From: Zeugodacus cucurbitae
Lineage: Eukaryota; Arthropoda; Insecta; Diptera; Tephritidae
Length of the DNA stretch: 64,000 nucleotides
NCBI RefSeq assembly: GCF_028554725.1
Contig: NC_071668.1
Span: forward strand, 47,039,732 to 47,103,731
Direction: 5' to 3'
Both the position numbers and the translations under genes were made by a program. How positions within the stretch are numbered: the first letter of the stretch is position 1; each line of letters begins with the position of its first letter. The notes beneath the pieces were generated by a model. It was given only the letters and a program-made list of their open reading frames with translations. It did not search any database and was not told where the DNA came from. Positions 57,909 through 64,000 of this stretch are shown one piece after another.

Positions 57909-58933
57909 ATGGCTCCGCGCAGAAAGCAAACAAATTTCGAAGAGCGGCAAGAAATTGTGAAACTTCAGTCTGAAGGACTATCAATTCGAGAAATTTCAAA
58001 AAAAAACTGGAAAACGCAGATCCACAGTGCAGAATATTGTGACGCGATATATCAAGGAGTTTCGTTTGGCCAACAAAAGTAGGGAAGGTCAAGGAAAGAA
58101 ACTTAATTCCCATGATGAGCGCCGAATATTGAAGGAAGTGAAATTTAATCCTTTTGTTAGCGCTCAAGAATTAAAACTTTTTGATTTTCACGGTAGAATT
58201 GTGAGGAAAAAACCATTTATCAGCGTTAGAAACAAAGCAAAGCGGCTAAATTTTGCTACAGAATACTTATCAAAAGCAAACAATTTTTGGAATACGGTAG
58301 GACAATTTAAAGTTAACTAATGTGATAAATGTGTCTAAATATTTGGTGTTATAGGTTTTATTTACTGATGAAAGTAAATTTAACTTACATGGTTCTGATG
58401 GCAGGAGCTACGTATGGAGAAAACCGAACACAAAATTTGAACGTAAAAATACACGTGCCACAGTAAAGCACGGTGGTGGTTCTGTGATCATTTGGGGCTG
58501 TAAGTCCAGTGCAGGAGTGGGAAACTTAACGTTTGTCGAGGGAAATATGAATAGGTTTTCCTATCTTGATATACTAAAGGCAAATGTTGAGCAAAGTGCA
58601 GCTAAATTGGGTATCGAGAGCAACTTTGCCTTTTACCAGGACAACGATCCCAAGCATACTTCCCAAGTTGCGAAGATGTGGTTAATCCATAACTGTCCCA
58701 AATTATTGCAACCACCTCCACAATCACCAGACTTAAATGTCATTGAGCACGTATGGGAAGAATTGGCTAGACGTGCATACAAAAACCGATTTAGCTCAAT
58801 CAGTGACCTTAAAACTGCAATAATGGCAGAGTGGCTAAAACTCCAACTAGATTTTTGCAAAAAATTAGTGGAATCTATGCCAAGACGTCTCCAAGCCGTT
58901 TTAACCGCAAAAGGTTATGCTACTAAATATTAA
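57909..58933 (+). pseudogene. Tc1-type DD34E transposase with one intron
   Basis: Exon 1 starts MAPRRKQTNFEERQEIVKLQ; a 58-nt GTAGG...ATAG intron (58297-58354) splits FWNTV from LFTDESKF in phase 0. Exon 2 has YVWRKPNTKFERKNTRATVK, FYQDNDPKHTS and SPDLNVIEHVW and ends KGYATKY, a full C terminus with DD34E spacing. Exon 1 is shifted by one base in an A-run near 58000 (between REISKK and TGKRRSTVQN), and about 20 residues are missing before FDFHGRIVRKKPF. Introns are uncommon in Tc1 genes. It is probably inactive unless the A-run is a sequencing error. Confidence 0.88.
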
Positions 58934-59048
58934 TTTAAAAAAATGTATCCAAATATAAACAAAAATAAAAGTGTCCCATTTTGCATTTGACATTCAAATC
59001 ATAGGTGTGTATGTTTTTTTTGGCTTAGTTGCCATGAAGTTGGGCGAT

Positions 59049-59336
59049 GGTTACCAAGTTTACGAGGAACTAGCTAATATATGTTCAAAATATGTTGCTT
59101 ACTTTTTATTAAAAAAATGTACATATAATTTTCACTCAAACTGGAGGCCCTTTCTGTAGCACAGTGCGGTGTCCCATTTTGCGTTTGAGATTGGTTACCA
59201 AGTTTACGAGGAACTAGCTAATATATGTTCAAAATATGTTGCTTACTTTTTATTAAAAAAATGTACATATAATTTTCACTCAAACTGGAGGCCCTTTCTG
59301 TAGCACAGTGCGGTGTCCCATTTTGCGTTTGAGCCA
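59049..59336. repeat. 144-bp tandem duplication in the Tc1 right TIR
   Basis: Two near-identical units (59049-59192 and 59193-59336) each run from GGTTACCAAGTTTACGAGG to GGTGTCCCATTTTGCGTTTG. The duplication adds an extra internal binding-site-like repeat to the right end. Confidence 0.9.
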
Positions 59337-59341
59337 CTGTA

Positions 59342-59540
59342 TGTGTTGTTGACGTGCCACCCTGGCTCTCAATGCATTTTCTTGTCGACGATTACCACGC
59401 TGTTCTCGTGATTCTCGTGCACGAATTCTTTGAGCTGAATTTCTTTCTGTTATCTGTTCGATTGATTCATGAACTCTTTCAACACGTGCACGTCGAGTCT
59501 TTTTGCTACGGGCGTTAATGTTAGATTTTTTGAGTGGCAT
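59342..59540 (-). pseudogene. Helitron protein N terminus
   Basis: From ATG at 59540 the frame reads MPLKKSNINARSKKTRRARV and then an Arg/Glu/Gln-rich helical stretch with ARESREQRGNRR and ARVARQQHI. This is the basic start typical of insect Helitron Rep-helicase proteins. It is cut at 59342 by the Tc1 insertion. Confidence 0.65.
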
Positions 59541-59772
59541 TTTACTAAAAATAGCAATTGAATTTTTAATGTGAATTAATTTCACTGTTATTTTTAGATT
59601 ATATATTTGGCTGTATTTATGTAACTGTAAATTATAAGTAAAACAAAATGTTAATTATTAATTGTAGAGACGATTAATTTGAATAATAAATATCCTATCA
59701 TCTAAGTTGGACCAAATTACATGTATTTGCCAACTTTCATGACTATCAGTTGACTCGTTTTTGAGTTCATTC

Positions 59773-61260
59773 CCCAGCAGATTTAAAAGCGAGATCTCCT
59801 GAAAGGAGCGATGAAGGAGTCCTCCTATTGACCTCTTTTAGGAGCAGTAAGGGAGATTTTTTAATTTTGTTCTTATATTGTGTTTTTTTTTATATTTTAT
59901 TTTAGTGTTGACCTCCTTTTGTCATCTTTTAGGAGCAAAAAAGGAGATTTCATACTTCTATTGTGATTTTTTTTACTTCATTTCAGTATTGATCTCCTTT
60001 TGTCCTCCTTAAGGAGCAATAAAGGAGATTGTTTAATTTTTCGTAGCTTAAAAATCGTACTTTTGATTCAAAAATTACAATTTAACGGGAAATAATAATT
60101 GTTAATTTTTGTCTTCAAGCAATTGTTCATTTCAACTGTGTTTTTTAAAGCGTGCAGACGTAAGTGTTTTATATCTATTGAGTATTAAATATTTTAAATT
60201 GATAATTAAATGTACTCTAAAAAGCATTTAAAACGCCTAGTGAATAAAAAATTAAATAATTTATATATATAAAAAAAAAACAAAATAATAATACACAAAA
60301 TGAAAATGATGTGGAAAGAAAGAAACATGGAACAAAGAATACGGAAGCTAGAGGAAATATCGGCGCAGAACACTATACTCCTGGAGCGGATTATTGACAT
60401 ATTTCCACCGATGAAGATTGAATTAATGATATTTTCTATTTAAAACATGAACGATTTAGCATCTACAGAATCCTTGCTTTTGAATAAGCCTGAGGAAGAA
60501 ATTGTGAGTATGATAAAATACATTTGATAAGATGATACTAAACAGTTTGAGTTTATTATAGGTGGCGTATCTGAACCAAAAATTTTCAAAGAGACCCCTA
60601 TCAAAAATTTTGGATGAAGTGATTGCGGAGTCCCTGCTCTTAAAAGTGAATTGGGATGAAGCCAAAAAAAAGTTGCATTGAAGAATTATGCACTTTTCAA
60701 TAAATTTGTTTACGGTAATACATAATTTCAATTCATGTCATCTATTTTTTTAACAAGTTTAATTTTTAGAGGCCTTAAAAGATGATTACTCATACCCTGA
60801 TTTTGAGGCAAAGATCAAAAAGGCGTACATATCTCAAATGTAAGGCTCAGTTCTACAGGAACACTTATAATATAAAAAAATAATAGATTTCATGTACATT
60901 CATTTAATTAAAAAACTTTAATAATAAATAAAATTATAAAAATTTGTTTTTGTTAAAATAATTGCAGGTTGAAAATAATATAGGATTTATCATAGAGATC
61001 TCCTATAGTAGTAATCATAGAGATATCCTATAGTATATAGAGATATCCTATATCAGTAATCATAGAGATCTCCTTTGGGATTAATCATAGAGATCTCCTA
61101 TAGCAGTAATCATAGAGATCTCCATTAGGAGGTTAAAAGGAGTACTCGCGTTCCAATGACATGCAATGTTAAAAACGGATTAGGAGTAATAGGGAGTATA
61201 GAATATCTCCTAAAGGATTAATCCAGGAGGTCTCAAACGATCACCCCAAAATCTGCTGGG
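59773..61260. mobile_element. Unclassified element with GGAGATCTCC arrays and CCCAGCAGATTT ends
   Basis: The ends CCCAGCAGATTT and AAATCTGCTGGG are inverted. The left ~230 bp has three ~70-bp imperfect units carrying CCTCCTTTTGTC and AGGAGCAATAAAGGAGATT. The right ~250 bp has six ~26-bp units with AATCATAGAGATCTCCTAT. A small spliced gene lies between. No target duplication was found. Dense palindromic subterminal sites suggest a DNA transposon; the superfamily is unknown. Confidence 0.7.
60300..60843 (+). pseudogene. Small spliced gene of the GGAGAT element
   Basis: Frame: MEQRIRKLEEISAQNTILLE (coiled coil, 60327-60386) to an in-frame TAA at 60441, then NMNDLASTESLLLNKPEEEI to 60503. A GTGAGT/ATAG intron (60504-60561) leads to VAYLNQKFSKRPLSKILDEV and VNWDEA. 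An A-run near 60664 shifts the frame; continuing gives VALKNYALFNKFVY, and a second intron (60715-60769) leads to EALKDDYSYPDFEAKIKKAY and a stop at 60843. The coherent splicing shows a real gene with two lesions. The C-terminal part resembles the DUF4806 proteins linked to insect transposons, though this is weak. Function unknown. Confidence 0.6.
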
Positions 61261-61404
61261 TAGCTAATATCCCAAATTGATATACATACATATGTATGTA
61301 TGCTGGAAATTAAAGACATTTTTATTGTTTTCAGATAAAAGATACAATTTTCATTTATTTATAAATATTTTGTTGTTTATTTTATAGTTATATTAAAATA
61401 ATAT

Positions 61405-62985
61405 ATCGATGACGATGGAATAGATGTTCCATTACCCGACCATGAAGAAATTCGAATAGCAATTACCCGCTTGAAGAACAACAAAGCGGCGGGGGCCGAT
61501 GGATTACCGGCCGAGCTATTCAAATACGGCGGCGAAGAACTGATAAGGTGAATGCATCAGCTTCTTTGTAGAATATGGTCGGAAGAAAGCATGCCTGACG
61601 ATTGCAATCTTAGTGTGCTCTGCCCAATCCATAAGAAGGAAGACCCCATAATCTGCGCCAACTACCGTGGTATAAGTCTCCTCAATATCGCATATAAGGT
61701 TTTTTCAAGCGTATTGTGTGAAAGACTAAAGCCCACCGTCAACGAACTGATTGGACTTTATCAGTGTGGCTTTAGACCTGGAAAATCCATAATGGACCAG
61801 ATAGTCACCATGCGCCAAATCTTGGAAAAGACCCGAGAGAGAAGAATCGATTCTCACCATATTTTTATCGATTTTAAAGCTGCCTTCGATAGCACGAAAA
61901 GGAGCTGCCTTTATGCCGCGATGTCTGAATTTGGTATCCCTGCAAAACTGATACGGCTCTGTAAGCTGACGTTGAGCAACACCAAAAGCTCCGTCAGGAT
62001 CGGGAAGGACCTCTCCGAGCCGTTCGATACCAAACGAGGCTTCAGACAGGGTGACTCACTATCGTGCGACTTCTTCAATCTATTGCTGGAAAAAATAATA
62101 CGAGCTGCAGAACTAAATAGAGAAGGTACAATCTTCTACAAGAGTGTACAGCTCCTGGCGTATGCCGATGATATTGATATCATCGGAAGCAACAACCGCG
62201 CCGTTTGTTCTGCGTTTTCCAGACTAGATAAAGAAGCGAAGCGTATGGGTCTGGTGGTGAATGAGGACAAGACGAAATATCTCCTGTCATCAAACAAACA
62301 GTCAGCGCACTCGCGTCTTGGCTCCCATAGTCATAACTTTGAAGTTGTAGATAATTTCGTTTATCTGGGAACCAGCATTAACAACACCAACAATGTCAGC
62401 CTTGAAATCCAACGCAGAATCACTCTTGCGAACAGGTGCTACTTTGGACTGAGTAGGCAATTGAAAAGTAAAGTCCTCTCTCGACGAACCAAAATCAAAC
62501 TCTATAAGTCGCTCATTATTCCCGTCCTGATGTATGGCGCTGAAGCGTGGACGATGACAACATCCGATGAGACGACTCTTGGGGTTTTCGAGAGAAAGGG
62601 TTTGCGCAAGATTTATGGTCCTCTAAACATTGGCAACGGCGAATACCGCAGACGATGGAACGATGAGCTGTACGATTTATACGACGACATTGACATAGTT
62701 CAGCGAATAAAAAGACAGCGGCTACGCTGGCTAGGGCATGTTGTACGGATGGAAGAAAACACTCCAGCTCTGAAAGTATTCGATGCAGTACCCGCTGGAG
62801 GAAGCCGCGGAAGAGGACGACCTCCACTCCGGTGGAAAGACCAAGTGCAAAGTGACCTGGCTTCACTTGGTGTTTCCAGTTGGCGCCAAAAAGCAAAACG
62901 GAGGAATGAGTGGCGCGCTCTGGTTGATTCGGCTATAATCGCTTAAAGCGGTTCCTACGCCAAATATATATATATATATAAAATT
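61405..62985 (+). mobile_element. RTE-type non-LTR retrotransposon, 5' truncated
   Basis: The best copy of the family in this window. It starts inside the region just before the reverse transcriptase and ends with the family 3' tail and TA-rich simple repeat. The sequence AAAGATACAATTTTCATTTA and the next ~45 bp flank it on both sides, which may be a long target duplication or an older repeat. Confidence 0.88.
61411..62946 (+). pseudogene. RTE reverse transcriptase, one internal stop
   Basis: Open from 61411 (PLPDHEEIRIAITRLKNNKA, GADGLPAELF) to a single TGA at 61549, then open for 464 codons to the normal stop at 62946. Motifs: CPIHKKEDPIICANYRGISL, GFRPGKSIMDQI, IDFKAAFDS (first catalytic Asp), TKRGFRQGDSLSCDFFNLLL, LLAYADDIDIIG (catalytic YADD), then the RTE C-terminal region (LRWLGHVVRMEENTPALKV, GRGRPPLRWKDQV). 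The APE endonuclease is missing through 5' truncation. A product initiated at 61552 would keep the palm but not the first finger motifs. Source element for other fragments at 0.9, 12.8, 19.0, 23.6 and 35.2 kb. Confidence 0.9.
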
Positions 62986-63027
62986 AAAAGATACAATTTT
63001 CATTTATTTACATTAAAATATTTTGTT

Positions 63028-63105
63028 ATATATTTTATAGATATATTACGATTTAAATTAATATAAAATTAAATTCAAATAAATTAAATTAATATAAAAT
63101 TTATA
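63028..63105. repeat. AT-rich direct repeat, unit 1
   Basis: Nearly identical to 63363-63440 (shared TTTTATAGATATATTACGAT and TTAAATTCAAATAAATTAAA). Its left part also resembles 61350-61398. The two units flank the Helitron fragment. Confidence 0.85.
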
Positions 63106-63107
63106 AT

Positions 63108-63358
63108 CCGCAAATAGACATTGTTTGGCCTTGAAATTTATTTATAGTCATCGCGAAAGCTAAACGAATGGGAAACTGTAGTCTTTTAAATGGTATGGGA
63201 GAATCGGATGGTATCATCGGAATACGTGGTAACAAAACAATTTCTCCTTTAAACTTTCCTGTCAAAATAGTTCCTTCAAGAACATTTTCAGTAATTCTTT
63301 TGATCACCAAACGTTTGCCGTTGCATAGTAATTGATGTCTGGTTCGTAATTAAATGAA
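63108..63358 (-). pseudogene. Helitron helicase fragment, second copy
   Basis: Nearly identical to 54828-55087. The frame covers RLVIKRITENVLEGTILTGK to MTINKFQGQTMS and then ends. It extends 3 bp past the Tc1 insertion point of the first copy without any Tc1 sequence. Confidence 0.88.
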
Positions 63359-63362
63359 TCTA

Positions 63363-63440
63363 TGTATTTTATAGATATATTACGATTTAAATTAATATAA
63401 AATTAAATTCAAATAAATTAAATTAATATAATATTTATAT
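63363..63440. repeat. AT-rich direct repeat, unit 2
   Basis: Second copy of 63028-63105, on the other side of the Helitron fragment. Confidence 0.85.
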
Positions 63441-64000
63441 TTACAAATTACATATTTACATACAAATAAAAATATTAAAAAAAAATTAAAAATGCATTTC
63501 TGAATTGCGAAATTTTCCATTGTTACAATGGAAATTTTTCACACGACTCAATAATTAAATCAAGTCATTTAATTTCACCTGCTTTTTTAAACACGACTTA
63601 ATCCATCTTGATTAAGATCAACATTTGTGTTTAAAAAAGCTAGGCTCAGATGCATTTGTACATATGTATGTGCTAAATAAAAAAAGAAAGAGAAGAAAGT
63701 AGAACAACCTGAAAATAGAACAGAAAACTGAAAATAGAAGAAAAGAGGCTGAAAATAAAAAAAGAATAAAGATAAAAATCAATTAAAAAATGTAATTATT
63801 CTCATTTCGTTAGGTTTACTTACCCGAAGGATGCTCTTAAAACATAGGGTTAAAAGGCTTGCAACATTTTACAATTTGTTCAGTTTGTCAACGCGCTTCC
63901 GATGTCGTTCCCTGTCTAATTCCTCTGTCAATAACCATTTAGAATTTTTATATAAAAGGACAGTCACTAGGTATTCTAACAATTTCATTTTATGGTCAAG
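63441..64000. other. AT-rich DNA with a perfect 14-bp stem
   Basis: GCTTTTTTAAACAC near 63581 pairs with GTGTTTAAAAAAGC near 63628, a hairpin with a ~33-bp loop. Otherwise nothing was recognised; the last 180 bp are less AT-rich but without a called gene. Confidence 0.5.

Larger units (their letters stand above)
55087..59339 (+). mobile_element. Tc1-type element with AAAATGGGACACC repeats, hosting a Harbinger
   Basis: The ends CAGTGGCTTAAACGC and GCGTTTGAGCCACTG have TA flanks (55085-55086 and 59340-59341). AAAATGGGACACC occurs at the outer and inner ends of each ~230-bp TIR, an inverted/direct repeat layout. Without the 2.5-kb Harbinger the element is about 1.75 kb. The right TIR has a 144-bp duplication. 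Confidence 0.92.
54613..59585 (-). mobile_element. Internally deleted Helitron, split by a nested Tc1 and Harbinger
   Basis: On the minus strand the N terminus of a Helitron protein is at 59540-59342 and the helicase C terminus plus 3' end at 55084-54613. The Tc1-type element occupies TA between them. The Rep domain and most of the helicase are absent. A second copy at 63108-63358 crosses the same site uninterrupted (ATGAATCTATGT), proving the deletion-bearing sequence existed before the Tc1 insertion. Confidence 0.75.

Noticed and set aside
60990..61140. Regularly spaced short repeats, superficially CRISPR-like
   Set aside because: Units are contiguous with no spacers, the core is a palindrome within a transposon-like element, and the DNA is eukaryotic.
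62516..62896. 126-codon minus-strand open frame
   Set aside because: Antisense to the RTE C-terminal domain; no independent support.
63581..63641. Hairpin as a possible structured RNA or terminator
   Set aside because: Stem is almost entirely A/T homopolymer; no conserved element or neighbouring gene supports a function.

Overview
The window is eukaryotic nuclear DNA, almost certainly from a higher dipteran and probably a tephritid fruit fly. The evidence is AT-rich sequence, short introns of 57-78 nt, insect-type transposase families, and eight copies or pieces of a dispersed non-coding repeat I recognise as abundant in tephritid genomes. The exact species cannot be fixed from sequence alone. 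I found no convincing host protein gene, rRNA, tRNA or CRISPR array. The window is a layered deposit of mobile elements separated by AT-rich DNA in which I see nothing.

Layout. 1-4.7 kb: dispersed repeat, RTE retrotransposon tails, a long-TIR transposon relic, a hAT relic. 5.2-9.4 kb: an old mariner relic split by a 3.8-kb hAT element with a perfect 8-bp target duplication; the hAT itself holds a second, unclassified transposase relic. 9.6-10.9 kb: an apparently intact mariner-type element. 12.8-24.5 kb: internally deleted RTE, hAT relic, an unclassified element with repeated subterminal motifs, a Tc1 with inverted/direct-repeat ends, a fold-back element, and a hAT derivative carrying an RTE tail. 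24.5-38 kb: mostly sequence without recognisable genes, with non-LTR relics, hAT MITEs and dispersed repeats. 39-47 kb: a second copy of the unclassified family inserted in a dispersed repeat, a Helentron endonuclease relic, and a 3.3-kb transposon with a complete three-exon, 747-residue transposase. 46.9-54 kb: a THAP/P-superfamily transposase gene broken into pieces by at least four later insertions. 54-59.6 kb: a Helitron relic split by an intron-containing Tc1, which is itself split by a PIF/Harbinger element with two intact genes. 59.8-61.3 kb: an element with arrays of a GGAGATCTCC palindrome and a small spliced gene. 61.4-64 kb: RTE reverse transcriptase and AT-rich direct repeats.

The genes do not form a host pathway. 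They are transposases, accessory transposon proteins and reverse transcriptases, each acting on its own element. The most complete units are the mariner at 9.6 kb, the element at 43.5 kb and the Harbinger at 55.3 kb. Nesting and exact target duplications give a relative order of insertion at several loci.
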